Of a stretch of 64,000 nt of DNA, positions 13,501 to 24,495 are shown in pieces. Below the pieces are notes generated by a model. It saw only the letters and a list, made by a program, of their open reading frames with translations, did not search any database and was not told where the DNA came from. The DNA is from Nematostella vectensis (taxonomy: Eukaryota > Cnidaria > Anthozoa > Actiniaria > Edwardsiidae): assembly GCF_932526225.1 (NCBI RefSeq), contig NC_064041.1:9344813-9408812 (forward strand). Direction: 5' to 3'. The position numbers were made by a program, and so were the translations under genes. How positions within the stretch are numbered: position 1 is the first letter of the stretch; every line of letters starts with the position of its first letter.

Positions 13501-15500
13501 TTGAGGTAGTTTCTTGGTGTTACGGAGCACCAGCACCAAAAACACAATGGAACAAAAGCCAAAAACAAAGACCTTAGAACGAGACAATGAAATAGAGTAT
13601 AAAGGCCTTGAGCACCAAAAACAAAGCTCTCCGTAACACCAAGGAATACCCCAAGTCCGGCTAAAAAAACAGTGAATAGGTGAAACAGGCTGGAGAGGTG
13701 TCAATGTTTTCATTCTGAGTTCAAGCAAACTGTAGACAATTCTCCTTACTCAAATGTCGGTTGCTTGTCTTTACAACTGAATCGCAGCATTTTTGAGGTG
13801 GTAGTGAAAAGCTAAAGATGCAGTCAAAATGTATCATTTACTTCTACTATTAAATTTTATCATTCGCTTATAGAATTACTGAACAGCTTCGTTAATTTGG
13901 AATTTTAACTTTTTTTGCGGGTTATTTTGTGTAACGCCTACTCCTCTTGTTTTATTTGGTTTTCGCAGAGAAACCAATCGATAACGTAAACGTCACTAAC
14001 GTTGGGACCGCTGGAAAACTTGGAATGCAAATCATGGGCTCGTCAGCGAGGGAAACTACAGACGAGGCCACTACAGGGAAACCACATATGCAGGTGTCTA
14101 CCTCAAGAATAATGCTCAGCCAATCAGTGGAAATGGATAACGCTGCCTTTATCCAAAAGAGTTCTTCTAACTTACGTCACGCAAGCCATTCAACTTCGGT
14201 CACACAACTAAGAAGTCATGCTAATTCCGTGACGCTTATTTTGGAAACATCACCTTATCTGCAGTTATCGGTCACACAATCCTCACAGCTCACTGCTTCA
14301 GTCATGCACCTTCCATTTCCCGGCAAGCATCTCCTAACTTCTGTCATGCATTTCCATGCTTCCGTCACGCAGCTTCCAGCTTCCGTCACGCAGCTTCCAG
14401 TCTCCGTCAAGCATCTCCTAACTTCTGTCATGCATCTTCATGCTTCCGTCACGCACCTTCCAGCTTCCGTCACGCAGCTTCCAGTCTCCGTCAAGCATCT
14501 TCCTACTTCTGTCATGCATCTTCATGCTTCCGTCACGCACCTTCCAGCTTCCGTCACGCAGCTTCCAGTCTCCGTCAAGCATCTTCCAACTTCTGTCATG
14601 CATCTTCAAGCTTCCGTCACTCACCTTCCAGCTTCCGTCACGCAGCTTCCAGTCTCTGTCAAGCACCTTCCAACTTCTGTCATGCATCTTCAAGCTTCCG
14701 TTACGCACCTACCAGCTTCCGTCACGCACCCTCCAGTCTCCGTCAAGCATCTCCCAACTTCTTTCATGCATCTTCAAGCTTCCGTCACGCACCTTCCAGC
14801 TTCCGTCACGCACCCTTCAGTCTACGTCAAGCATCTTCCAACTTCTGTCATGCATCTTCAAGCTTCCGTCACTTACCTTCCAGCGTCCGTCACGCACCTT
14901 CCAGCTTCCGCCACGCAGCTTCCAGTCTCTGTCAAGCATCTTCCAACTTCTGTCATGCATCTTCAAGCTTCCGTCACGCACCTTCCAGCGTCCGTCACGC
15001 ATCTTCCAGCTTCCGTCACGCACCTTCCAGCTTCCGTCACGCATCTTCCATCTTCCGCCACGCACCTTCCAGCCTCCGTCATGCCCTTTTCAATTTCCTT
15101 TACGCATCCCCCAACTCCTGTCATGCAACCGTCATCATCACTCACGTCTTCAGTTATTCATACACTTGACGAAGTTATTGATGAATCGGAGACGATTTGC
15201 CAAGAAGCTGAGGACTACACGATTGACGAAGACACGGGCTATACTCATCGATTACAGAGAAGGATCGATCGGTTGGTCTGGAGGTTGCAGTATATGTATC
15301 AGGTGCGCACGTCTCGTCGTGTCACGTGGTATGTGAGGCGAAGGCGCGAAGAGTTGGTGATCAGATTATGCTCGTTGCTGAGGAGACTCAGTAATCTTCA
15401 CAGCACGATGTATTCACCAGTTGACCATTTGACGGATCTGCTGGGAAGAGTTTTGTGGGACTCTGATGTGAACATGATGGAGTGTCATTTTGGGGCGTAG
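7596..15500 (+). CDS. Large repeat-rich single-pass membrane protein, six exons, ~1406 aa
   Basis: Exons: 7596-7883, 8499-8720, 9201-9377, 9649-11469, 13301-13481, 13969-15500. All junctions are GT-AG and phases agree (0,0,0,0,1), giving 1406 codons plus stop. The start is an ATG in context AAAATGG; the frame is open 14 codons further up without an ATG. Order: acidic/lysine-rich N-terminus; a highly charged, helix-prone segment (exons 2-3, runs such as EEKRQKERLRHVQEV); about 24 copies of a 21-residue repeat with core PRSDGWTETEDRELVS (exon 4); a basic stretch KGKRKKKF; one hydrophobic span (residues ~872-891, LLICCPIVVLLGTVALFAFA); a 7-residue array of type SVTHLPA (exon 6); and a charged C-terminus (~110 aa) rich in Arg and Leu. 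The positive-inside rule places the acidic repeats in the cytoplasm and the Ser/Thr-rich array outside. I do not recognise the family. The splice model is by eye; an upstream exon is possible. Confidence 0.7.
8227..8325. mobile_element. 99-bp MITE with 9-bp target duplication
   Basis: Ends TAAATTGGGTACCAGAG and its inverted counterpart CTCTGGTACCCAGG (imperfect) enclose a second inverted match (CTGAGCTTCG/CGAAGCTCAG). Flanks are CGTAAAATA (8218-8226) and CGTAAAATC (8326-8334), a 9-bp target duplication with one mismatch. It lies in intron 1 of the 7.6-kb gene and belongs to the same family as the element at 25094. Confidence 0.8.
8745..9075. repeat. GAT/GATAAT low-complexity tract
   Basis: Imperfect trinucleotide repeat of ATG/GAT with AAT interruptions, inside intron 2 (8721-9200) of the 7.6-kb gene. 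The His-rich and Tyr-rich minus-strand frames here are artefacts of the repeat. Confidence 0.9.
9676..11170 (+). repeat. 63-bp coding tandem array (~24 copies)
   Basis: Each 63-bp unit encodes 21 residues containing PRSDGWTETEDRELVS preceded by MATDM or a variant. Copies differ at single positions (TETED/IETED/TENED; MATDM/KATEM/MASNM), and some blocks recur as multi-unit copies; for example 9840-10090 resembles 10360-10680. It lies wholly inside exon 4, and the period keeps the frame. The array is open in several frames on both strands; only the plus frame joins flanking splice sites. Confidence 0.92.
11498..12513. mobile_element. 1.0-kb non-autonomous DNA transposon with long TIRs and TTAA flanks
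   Basis: Inverted ends of about 140-150 bp: left 11502-~11650 begins AGTGCAGCTCCAGGGAAAG, and the reverse complement of the right end (12509 downward) begins identically and stays >90% similar by eye. TTAA stands at both edges (11498-11501, 12510-12513), matching the TTAA targets of piggyBac and Kolobok elements. No transposase frame is present. It sits in intron 4 of the 7.6-kb gene, 28 bp after the exon 4 donor. Confidence 0.85.
12514..13300. other. Remainder of intron 4, with poly(G) tract 12645-12662
   Basis: Holds an 18-base G tract followed by ACACATCCACGCCCCTACTGG and a run of C-rich sequence. This layout recurs near 24384 and, inverted, near 17714-17880, pointing to one dispersed repeat family. 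No coding signal is visible until the exon 5 acceptor TTTGTATACAG at 13300. Confidence 0.5.
13505..13652. mobile_element. 148-bp MITE, copy 1
   Basis: Ends match GGTAGTTTCTTGGTGTTACGG on the left and the inverse (CCGTAACACCAAGGAATACC) on the right. The flanks AAGTTGA and AAGTCCG may be a worn target duplication. An inverted copy lies at 43439-43585. It sits in intron 5, 24 bp after the exon 5 donor. Confidence 0.8.
14290..15130 (+). repeat. 21-bp coding tandem array (SVTHLPA type) with 84-bp higher-order unit
   Basis: The base unit GCTTCCGTCACGCACCTTCC plus one base encodes seven residues. Four variants in series (SVTHLPA, SVTQLPV, SVKHLPT, SVMHLQA) form an 84-bp higher-order unit repeated about six times, after which the array collapses to the single SVTHLPA type. 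Located in exon 6, on the presumed extracellular side. Confidence 0.92.
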
Positions 15501-16324
15501 CCTGTCCCATAGAAGATGGCGCACACGCAAGATTTCAGCGCGCACTACCACATTTTTCTTTAAGCGCGCGGAGAAATACAACGTATGGGGTGTCGTCGTC
15601 CCTCCACCGTCGTGAATAACCTAGTAATGAATAATAGTAAAACGCATGCTCTAAGTGGTGTAGAGATTAGAGTACACACGCATGTTTGACGTCATTGCGC
15701 GCGCCTTTTACTAAAATTAATTTAGTTGTTGTATAAAAAAATTATTTTCCGTTTATAGTTTCGTTATTTTAGTTCATGATACGCTGCTTTCAGTTCAGTT
15801 TCAGTTTAATCTTTGTTTATCGAGGGTAGCATATTTAACCGAATATACAGTTTTCTAACATATGGCCCTCGGTTAGTAAGCACTGTCACTGGGGGTGGTC
15901 ACTGCCGGAAGGTTTATTGCGTCCCCAGTGGTTCTTTTACGTCCCTTCGGTTCCGGTTAGTGCAGTGCAGCTGTAAGAGACGGGACCTCCGGTTTAGTGT
16001 CCTTATCCGAGAAGACTGGAAACACGGGAGAATAACTTCAACTCACTTGTGACACAAATTCGACTTCATCCATCGAGTATTAGAGGACAGGCGCACTTTC
16101 GCTAGGTGCATTTCGCGCGTAGAATTCATCAACAACTGGCATTCGACTCTGCCAAATGTTCGTCTTTATTAAGCCATTTTTAGGGAAGACTGCTCTGAAA
16201 TCATCGGTGTCATCGGCGAGATGCGCAGAATAATGTTGAAAATCACAGTAAGCGGTAAATCATGAAAGTCTTGCAAATGGAGTATGGAGTAAAGGTAGAC
16301 ATGGCATTGGTTTTCAGGCAGCTT
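15501..16324 (+). other. Probable 3' UTR and downstream sequence
   Basis: No coding signal. No canonical AATAAA is close to the stop at 15498-15500, so the cleavage site cannot be set. The GC-rich stretch 15820-16100 differs in texture from its surroundings and could be a dispersed repeat; I could not name it. Confidence 0.4.
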
Positions 16325-17165
16325 TATCATCACAACACCATTATCATTTTTACCGTCACCACCACAACCATCATCACATACACTACCATCAGTACCATAA
16401 CCTGCATCGCTGCCACCATCAAAACAAATGATCATCACCAATATCAACATCATTCCAGTCATCATTACTTCCATCACCATTGTCATCACCATAAACATCA
16501 TCATCAATATCACTATCATCATCAGCATTATCACCACAATCAACATCATCGATATTATCTTCATCACCACCAACATCATCATTATCGTTATCACCATCAC
16601 CGCCATCAACATTGTTATTACTGTGTAGTGCTTTCTGTGTGCTCCACCATCACTACCACCATCATCATCACCACCAAAAGTGCAACCACCATACACTGCC
16701 ACCACTATCATACACCGCCACCACTATCATAAATACCATCATCATCATCATTTCCACCATCATCAGCTTAATTATTGCGGTGCTACTGTGTGCTTCACCA
16801 TCACTATCACCACATTACTATCATTACCACAACCATCATTACCATAGGTATCATCACCACACCTAACATCACCACTTCAATAATAATCATCATAAGCAAC
16901 ACACTAGCATCACCATAACTAAAACCACTACCACCAACATGATAATTATAAAAATCATCATACTCAATATTTTCATTGTCTTCCATCAGCAACACCACAA
17001 TCTTCACCACCTCCATCACCATCACAATCATGATCATCACAATTATCATCATCACAATCACCATCACCATCACCATCGCCATCACCATCAACTCCACCTC
17101 CACCACTGCCACCACCATCATTATCAGCATCATTAGAATCATCATCAATTACCTTCCCATAACCA
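16325..17165. repeat. ATC/CAC low-complexity DNA
   Basis: About 840 bp of imperfect CAT/CAC/ATC trinucleotides. Long open frames on both strands (His-rich, Ile-rich, Asp/Val/Met-rich) come from the repeat and are not genes. Confidence 0.93.
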
Positions 17166-17713
17166 TAACAAAATGACAAAAAAAATCAGATTACATATCA
17201 TTACAATAAGCATGGTTTTATTACAGTAAATAATATTTCATTCAATCAAATCATTCATTATAAATGTAACACAAACTTGACAATTAAAAGTTCCCCTTAA
17301 ATAAAATTAAGATATTATTTAAAACATTATCCAGCCAGAAACAAAAAATGTGTATTAATCTCAACTTACTTTAGTGAAGTAGATGTGAGCAAAAAAAAAA
17401 ACAAGGTAATCAAGATCAGTCATAAAAAATTAATTTCTGATTATCTCTATAACAATTTCTGTATTTTTCTTGCCATGGCATTAACCTATGAACATGAGCT
17501 TTAACATTACCCTCCCCTCCCAACCCTACACAACCCCAACCAGCCCAACCCATCACACTTTAATCTTCCACTGGTGTCACAAGCCACAATTGTCACTGTT
17601 GGTATTCTTTTCTATATTTTACAAGAAGAAAAATTCCAAGAAAATTTGAAATGTTAAATTTCAAAGTTAAATTGTGCACTGCAAATCTGTGTTGATTTTC
17701 AAATAGCAATCGA

Positions 17714-17880
17714 GTTGCAGGGCTGTAGAAAGGGGTGGAACATTGGGGGCACATCCCAAAAAATATTTCAAAAATTATAATGACCAGTAGGGGTATGGCT
17801 GTGCTACAAATTTTATTAATGCCACTGTACCCCCCCCCCCCCCCCCATATTTTAAGGCCTACTACAGCTCTGGGTTGCAC
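17714..17880 (-). repeat. Dispersed repeat with poly(C) tract (inverted relative to 12.6 and 24.4 kb)
   Basis: Contains GGGGGCACATCCC, a short AT stretch, TGACCAGTAGGGGTATGGCTGTG and a 17-base C tract (17830-17846). The reverse complement parallels the G-tract repeats near 12645 and 24384, each of which has ACGCCCCT(A/T)CTGGTCAT-like sequence after the G run. Confidence 0.55.
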
Positions 17881-18232
17881 ATTTCTATAATTGCTGGGCT
17901 AAGTCTGAGAAAAGGGGACAAAATATCCTTAAAAAATGATTAACAATGTTCTAGTATGGTATTCACATTCAGCATGTCTCTAGAAGCACAACCACAAGAC
18001 GTACAACAAGGACAGAGGACAAAGAAAATTAAAGAACTTCTAAAGACATCTGGTGACATAATTGTAACTTGATTTGGATGATTATAACATTGGCCATAGA
18101 TCATAGCATAATGGGGAAAGTTTTTGGAGTTAAGCACCAATAAAACTTTTATGCTGCAGTCACTTGATCGCTGAACTCAACACGGATATAAACTGTTGTT
18201 TGTATTTACTATTTGGCTTTTGTTGACAGTAT

Positions 18233-21200
18233 TCAAAGGCACCCTACAGCATCCTTTCTCACCACAGCCTTTCCACTCCTGCGGCGGGATTTCCAAACCC
18301 TTAGGGTGTGGTCATCACTAGCACTGACTAGCATGTCAGGGTCTCTAGGGTTGAAGGCGACACAGTTGACAACATTCTGGTGGCCTGTTAGGGTTGCCAG
18401 CTTGACACCAAAGTGCCGATCCCACACATGTGCACATGAATCCTCTGCACCACTATAAATCACAAAAAGATTGCAAAGATTACGAGGGGAATATGTTTCC
18501 TATACTATTTCTTGCAACAGAAATCACTTGAAACTCAGGGGCCAAGGAGAGGGAGGGCCCAACTCTTTTTTGCAATTTTTAAATATACTGTATATCACTG
18601 TTATAGTGATTTTCAATGCGAGTTTAGGAGAGTTCAACACTTCTCTTTAGTACTCCATCGCCCACACAACCAAGCACAAACACACACCCACACTGCTTGG
18701 ATTGCTTAGCACCCCAGGAAGCTAGAGAGAGCTTTGAAACAAATGCATGAAGCACATTCAAGGAGAAGATGGTCCAGCAGACATCATTGTTCTAGTGAAA
18801 AGTTCTGCACAAGGGATGCTACTAAACTAAATTTATAATTTGTATTTGTCACTTTGTGTTTCCTTTTCTCACCTTGCCACTAGCTTCTCTGCTATGTTCA
18901 GGAAGATGAAAAAACACTTGTCATTAGGGGTGGATGCCCGATGGCCAACATGCTCCCTGACCAACTGACAGGTGGATAAGCTGTACACGCGTAGGTGAAT
19001 ATCATTTGATATCTCTGGCAAGGCCTCCTTGTTAGCTGCTATCTTGTCTGCGTTGGTCCACAATCGGCAGTTTACATACAATAAATCATGATCAGGAGAT
19101 AAATTCATGCCTATGATATGCGAGTTAGTGTTTATCAAGTGATCTGGTTTAGTGTAACTCAATTCTTCAAACTCCCCCTCTGAGTCTGATCTGACTTCTG
19201 ATTGGCTTATATTCTCTGTTGGTTGCCTCCTTTCTGATCGTTGGTCCTTAACTCTGCAGCTTTCTATAACCTCTAGCTCTCCTGATGGTTTGTGGTTTAG
19301 TTTAAGTTTCTTGATAACCACCTGATGTGGGGTGTACGTTACCACCCCATGTGTAAAAATAATAAAGACTTCATCCTCAGCTAAAAAGTTTGGCCTAGCA
19401 ACAAGGACTGTACGAACAGAGCTACCACTTTCATTGACTATGCGACACAAGTTGACAGGCTGGTTGCCACCAACACAATTCGCCCACAGCTCTGACACAG
19501 ATGAGTCATAGGAAGGAACCATGAACTCAAAAGAGCCACAGATGAAAGTCCTGTCTGTAAGCCATGCCCCGAATACATCATACGGCTCACTGATTACTGC
19601 ATGGACAATGTTCCCCAAGGCAGCTCCCTCCAGATCACAAATGATTATTTCTCCTGTCAAGAAATAAAAACTCAAAGTTTACAAAATCATCATATCACAA
19701 AGATTAAAACCAAATCTTCCCGGGGAGGTGAGGAACCTTTAAAAATACAGAGGTGACTATCAGCAAAAGCAATTTAGCCCTAAGGATTAACACTTTAATC
19801 TGGTCAACAGCAATTCTTGCCCCTAAGAAAAATAACATTAGGTCAAGGCAACTGATCGACTGTACTGTAAAAAGCTGGCAGTATTAAAGGCTTCAGATGT
19901 GGTTTACCATAAAATAAGTTTTGAGTGTTTCAGGACACCATTAGCATGAGACCCCCTTAGGAATACCAGAATCAGAAGAGCTAGCCACTCCCTAAATATT
20001 TATTGCTTTTTCACTTTATCTTAGTCCAGACCAAGCCAATGAAAAAGCCCAACCCAGACACTGTTAATGAAATCACCCCAATCTAACTTCCTTCTTTGTG
20101 CCAATAAATATTTAGGGAGTGCCAAATGAAACCCAGAGGGGAAGAGACAATATTGTTTTTGCAACAATCCCCAATCTTTAAAGTTTTGTCTGTCAAACCC
20201 CTTTTCATGTATGTACTTTCCTGTTCCCCTGCCCCACTCTTCCCCACTCCCACCCCCAATCCTTACAGGCTATTTAAACAAGGACCTGCGGTATAAAAGG
20301 CACGCCCCTAGTCCAAGTTGTCATTCCCACTAGATGTTGTTGAGAGCAGAGCTCCATAAAAAGAAACAGCAGAGGTATTATCAAGTTCCAAATAATTTCT
20401 TAAACATCAATAGTACAAAGATAGCTAAATTGTCAATCTTCTCCGGTGACGGTCAAATAAGAAATAGAGAATGGAGCAATTTTGAAGCAAAAAGTTTTCA
20501 GGTTTTGTTATTCATTCACACAAAAGAATATCCTCTTTTCAAACGAGCACATGCTGTTTCTTTAATTAAATTTTCGAACACAAGTTTTGTCGTTGTTGCG
20601 GTAGAAAACTGCTCCCAAGAAGCTCGCCATTATTGCCTTGTGTATACAGAATATTATTTTAAACTTCGAAATGATCAAAGTTGATCTACGGCTCTGTTTT
20701 TTCAATATTTACGGAGCTCTGCACTTTACATGCACTAGCGAGAATTACAACTTGGATCAGGACCAGGCCCTTTATACTGCGGGTCCTTGTTTAATGAATT
20801 TTTTTCATGAAATATGGAAAGTTCATGTTATCATTATTTATGATAAAAGCAGCAATGCAATATGTTTCTGGTGTGAGGGAAGGGCCAGCACAGGGGTAAC
20901 GAGAGAGGGGGGAAATTGTGCCTCTCCCACCCCCAGTAGAGCTTGAATTCTATAAGGAAATATGAAAAAAAATGTCAAAAAACACTATCCTACCCCCCCC
21001 CCCCCCAAAAAAAAAAAAAAGCAAATTCTGATGCTTCCCCCATTTCCTTGCTTGACTAAGCATCCCCCAGAAATATGATTTGGCTAAGGCCCTAGTTGGG
21101 TAGCTTTATACAGACCTCCTGTCTTTCTTACGCTTGTAAGAAAGGAATTACGGAGGGTTGTATACATGCTATAGTTAGGCTTCTTTAAAACTTACCCATA

Positions 21201-21769
21201 AAATTAAGCCTCCTCATTTCATTAACTCCTGACACTAACAATAGAGTGTCATCACTATTAAACTCGCAGAACTGGACATACTCCCACCCATACTGTTTGA
21301 ATACCAGCCTCTCCCTTAGAATAACACTGTCACCCGTCACATCCCACAGAATCGCGTGACAGTCTTTCGAGCTAGACGCGAACATTTTCCCGTTGTGTGA
21401 AAACGCTACATGTAACACTTCGTCTGTGTGCTCATTTAAAACTTGTGCTTCTATCAGAGGAGTTTCACAATAAAGCCTCTCGAATTCTTTGATCCAGAGT
21501 GTTGAACTAGACGGTAACTGCAACTGAGATTTCTCGATACCGCTGAGATTGTAACTTTTGATAAAAATAGACTTCCAAAGAACTTCGTCCATGGATGCGC
21601 GATACCATTTTCGACAAACCTCGCCGGCAGTTAACACCTCTTTGGGGGTCAAAAACCCGAATATGAATAGCAAGAGACTGTCTGGTAGATCTTGCCAAAA
21701 TCCATGGTTCAGTTCTCGAATAGGAAGGTGTATTACTTGACTGCCATCTTGTTTAGCAACTTCCTCCAT
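18233..21769 (-). CDS. FBXW5: F-box/WD-repeat protein 5 orthologue, three exons, 524 aa
   Basis: Exons 21196-21769, 18873-19653 and 18233-18452 (minus strand). Junctions are ATGG|GTAAG, TTGACAG|GA, AAG|GTGAGA and TTTATAG|TG; phases agree and give 524 residues plus stop. An F-box lies at residues ~25-69 (LPDSLLLFIFGFL, VCRKWYRAS). WD units follow: EHTDEVLHVAFSHNGKMFAS with KDCHAILWDV near 112-147, a central HIIGMNLSPDHDLLYVN block, and HVWDRHFGVKLATLTGHQNV with SASDDHTLRVWKS in the last exon. This order and the spacer PYDVFGAWLTDRTFICG match vertebrate FBXW5 as I recall it (566 aa in human; the anthozoan form lacks part of a central insert). Known role of the family: substrate receptor for SCF and CUL4-DDB1 ubiquitin ligases acting on, among others, the centriole protein SAS-6, EPS8 and TSC2. 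The upstream gene-poor stretch is probably a shared promoter. Confidence 0.93.
19986..20121. mobile_element. 136-bp MITE with perfect 20-bp TIRs
   Basis: CACTCCCTAAATATTTATTG at 19986-20005 is exactly inverted at 20102-20121. No clear target duplication. It lies in intron 1 of FBXW5. Confidence 0.8.
20274..20794. mobile_element. 521-bp non-autonomous element, ~90-bp TIRs, TTAA flanks
   Basis: Left end TTAAACAAGGACCTGCGGTA (20274 on) and the reverse complement of the right end (TTAAACAAGGACCCGCAGTA, from 20794 down) align with gaps for about 90 bp, to CAGAGCTCC(A/G)TAAA. TTAA stands at both edges. The 116-codon open frame inside starts within the left TIR and resembles nothing known. Located in FBXW5 intron 1. 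Confidence 0.8.
21129..21150. repeat. Short perfect hairpin in FBXW5 intron 1
   Basis: CTTTCTTAC and GTAAGAAAG are inverted around a four-base loop, with weak outer pairing (ACCTCC / GGAGGGT). Probably the core of another small palindromic element. Confidence 0.5.
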
Positions 21770-22317
21770 TGTCGCATCAGCGAAAAGACGCAGAATATAT
21801 CATCCGGCGTAAAAAATTATTTTGAAATAAACTCAGGCCTCATGGGCCCATATTTAGGCGATAACACCTTTTGTCTAAATTTTTAAATTGTCGGCAACTT
21901 TGTGCAGAGTCAATGAAGGCTATAAAAAAAATGAAAAAGATTCTCAAAACAAAAAAATCCCCTTTTCAGGCGGCCATATTTATTGTGGAACCCAAGCCCT
22001 CGCGGATTTAACTCGGCTCAGCCTCGGGCCTACAGACCCAAACTATCAAAACAGCAGGACTCCTCGAACATTTGAAGCGTAAGGTCTTCAAATTCTAAAG
22101 TGAAGGACAACTAAAGCGAGATTTTGCCAAATTTTCTGACTTTTTGAAGAGGGCGGTTACATAAAGTCAGTTACATCAAGCGTGAGGTAATCTGAACCTC
22201 AATTTGGGTTACCTGTGTGTTAAAGAGCCCATGACTAAGACTATGTAACCAGGCCAGCAAATCGATTCGACACTACCACACAAAAAGGAATCACACAAAA
22301 AGCAAAACAATCCAAAC

Positions 22318-22440
22318 ATGGACATCTTTGCTGACGAACAAACTTTCTACACTTTCTTCTTCGCCCTGACAATTACAACAATCATCGGGGCATTCATATT
22401 GTCAAGATTTATCACTCTAAACCCAAGTCATCACTGGTAA
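22318..22440 (+). CDS. Possible small membrane peptide, 40 aa
   Basis: An ATG 549 bp upstream of and divergent from the FBXW5 start opens a 40-codon frame: a polar N-terminus MDIFADEQTF, one hydrophobic span (FFFALTITTIIGAFIL), a short tail and a TAA stop. The same frame stays open for ~60 codons after the TAA with an acidic, soluble composition (ETEDDEATMNGDNTEMV). This could mean a stop gained in a longer membrane protein, a sequence error, or chance. TG|GTAAAT at the stop also resembles a donor, but no acceptor in phase was found downstream. I do not recognise the protein. Confidence 0.35.
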   Translation: MDIFADEQTFYTFFFALTITTIIGAFILSRFITLNPSHHW

Positions 22441-22718
22441 ATCCCCGCAGAAACTGAAGACGATGAAGCCACGATGAATGGCGACAATACAGAAATGGTG
22501 ATACAAGATTTGGGAACTGTTCGCGGATCTGGCTCCTACAAATATGTATACCGGAATGATATAGGACGCACAAATGGAATTAGTATTTTGAAAGGGGTAT
22601 TGGATTTATTCGTGTGCTTATTTGGTTGAGGTATTCTTTAATTTGTATTTTACGAACGCCTTTTACGAAACAGGTGACTTATAACTTACTTTGCTTCTAT
22701 CCTGGTACCTAAAAAAAA

Positions 22719-22945
22719 TGAAGACGAAGTTCGGAGACCGAAGCGAAGGAATTAAAGTGGAATTAAACTCAGTAGACATAAAAACTCCAGTGGGGACTGT
22801 GCAAACAAGAGAATATTATTTATTTTATATTTCGAAACTGCGCCCTGAAGAATTTGTAAATGACGCGATTCCTCTGGTTGTGAACAAGTTGAAGAAACAA
22901 AAACATGAAATATGCTGTGTATTGCCTTTTTCAACAGACAAGTAG
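22719..22945 (+). CDS. Short open frame of unknown function, 75 aa
   Basis: An ATG after an A-run opens MKTKFGDRSEGIKVEL and continues with mixed charged and hydrophobic residues (REYYLFYISKLRPEEF, HEICCVLPFSTDK) to TAG. Codon use and composition look protein-like, more so than most short frames here. It may be the last exon of a gene including 22318-22440, but no acceptor in phase is obvious. An ATTAAA-like motif follows the stop. Confidence 0.3.
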
Positions 22946-23376
22946 TGCCTTTAAATTAAATGATGACTTTGAGTAAATACTTTTTTTCTTATGCTTGAAT
23001 TTTGTATTTATCCCTTGGACCTGGAATTAAATTATAGACTTTTTCTTGGATAAAACAAAAACAATTACCCTTCGGATTTTAATATGATTAACACATAGTA
23101 CAGTTATCCTGAAAAGTGGAACTGTACCGTTATTGTCTCAGATTGAGATACTATACATATGCAAGATTTGATTTTTGCACTAACCTGTAGTTACCACAAA
23201 TGCTGTCAAGAAACTTTTAAAAAAACATACATAACCAGACTGGTTTTCTACCCTACTATGGCATGCCAACAAAAATGCTACAATCGAGCATTGTATACAT
23301 TTGGGTAGAGCATCAAAGGATTTACCAATTGAAAATTATATTTATCTAATAGGTACCCTGCTAAAAGAGCTATTCT

Positions 23377-23508
23377 CCTATTTGCTTCTACCAGCAGCAG
23401 TTCACTTATCTAGTTCATGTTTCTGTTCTTTTACAATTTAATTTGTTTGTAAAATGCAAAAGAACAGTGACATGATATGGGTAAGTGAACTGCTAGAAAC
23501 AAATAGAA
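23377..23508. mobile_element. ~130-bp palindromic element
   Basis: Left arm CTATTTGCTTCTACCAGCAG then CAGTTCACTTATC..., right arm GGTAAGTGAACTGCTAGAAA then CAAATAG. The arms also share TGTTCTTTT / AAAAGAACA near the centre. The same core order (CAGTTCACTTATC ... TGTTCTTT) occurs in the palindrome at 56299-56415. Confidence 0.65.
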
Positions 23509-24339
23509 CTTTGAACTTTGAACTTTGATACATTACTCCTATAGGTAGCTTTCGCTAATACTAGGAGGCATTAAGCACTGAGCACTGAGAAGAAAACCTC
23601 TGCTAGCAGGTTAACAAATAATTAGACTTAGTTCTGGAACAGTTGAGAGAAACAAGGAACAGTTGGAGTTAGTGTAGAGTTCAAGTTATTTGAGTAAAGA
23701 TGTCTTTTTCTTTCTTGGTCATTTCTGCTAAAATAGCCTTGGTTTCTAGGTGTGTACCATAGGGGATGCGTATGGCGTGTGTGCACCACAAAAACTGCCA
23801 ACCAAAATTAGTCATTTCTCATTAAAGGATTGTCAAATGCTACCCATTTTATCATATGATACCTATAAACCTATGACTGCCCCCTCAACCCTCTCCCCTC
23901 TTAGCAAATCTTCGGTACGTGCTTGGTTTCAGTTATTAGAAGTAAAAAAAAAAAAAAAAAATCTCAATTTTCGTTCGAAATTGCAGGCTCCAAATTGTAC
24001 TTTTTGCCAAAGCCTGCATATGATACATGCTCTCCATACCTCCTTGGCTTCCTGTGGTTATTATCTTCAATAGACGGAGGATCTCATAACGTTTTGTTGC
24101 ACTCCACGTGTTATGCTAAGCATTATTTCCCAGCACTCAATACGCGCCCTCAGGCTATCGTGCTCCAATAACCAGCCATTGCTTATTCTCCTGACAGGTG
24201 CTGTCCAAGTACGTGCGCATGCGGCAAGCTACCTGATTGCACTTTTTAATAAACGACGTTCTCTGCGTGCATCAGTCTCCTGGAGCCTCCACGCAGTCAC
24301 TTATCTTCGCCCGGGAAACTACAGTGCCATAGCAGGCCT

Positions 24340-24495
24340 CGAAATATTTGAGGGATACAATACAGAAACATTAACAAAATATCGGGGGGGGGGGGGGGGG
24401 GGGCACAGCCACGCCCCTTCTTGTCATTTCCTAATAATTAATAATATTGGGGGAAGGGCACATGCCCCCGGTGCCCCACCCCTGCTACGGCCCTG
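24340..24495 (+). repeat. Dispersed repeat with 20-base poly(G) tract
   Basis: G tract 24384-24403 followed by CACAGCCACGCCCCTTCTTG, an AT spacer, then GGGGGAAGGGCACATGCCCC. Same layout as 12630-12750 and, inverted, 17714-17880. Confidence 0.55.

Noticed and set aside
16169-17179. Met/Val/Asp-rich and His-rich frames on both strands
   Set aside because: Products of the ATC/CAC simple repeat; no splice or start context.
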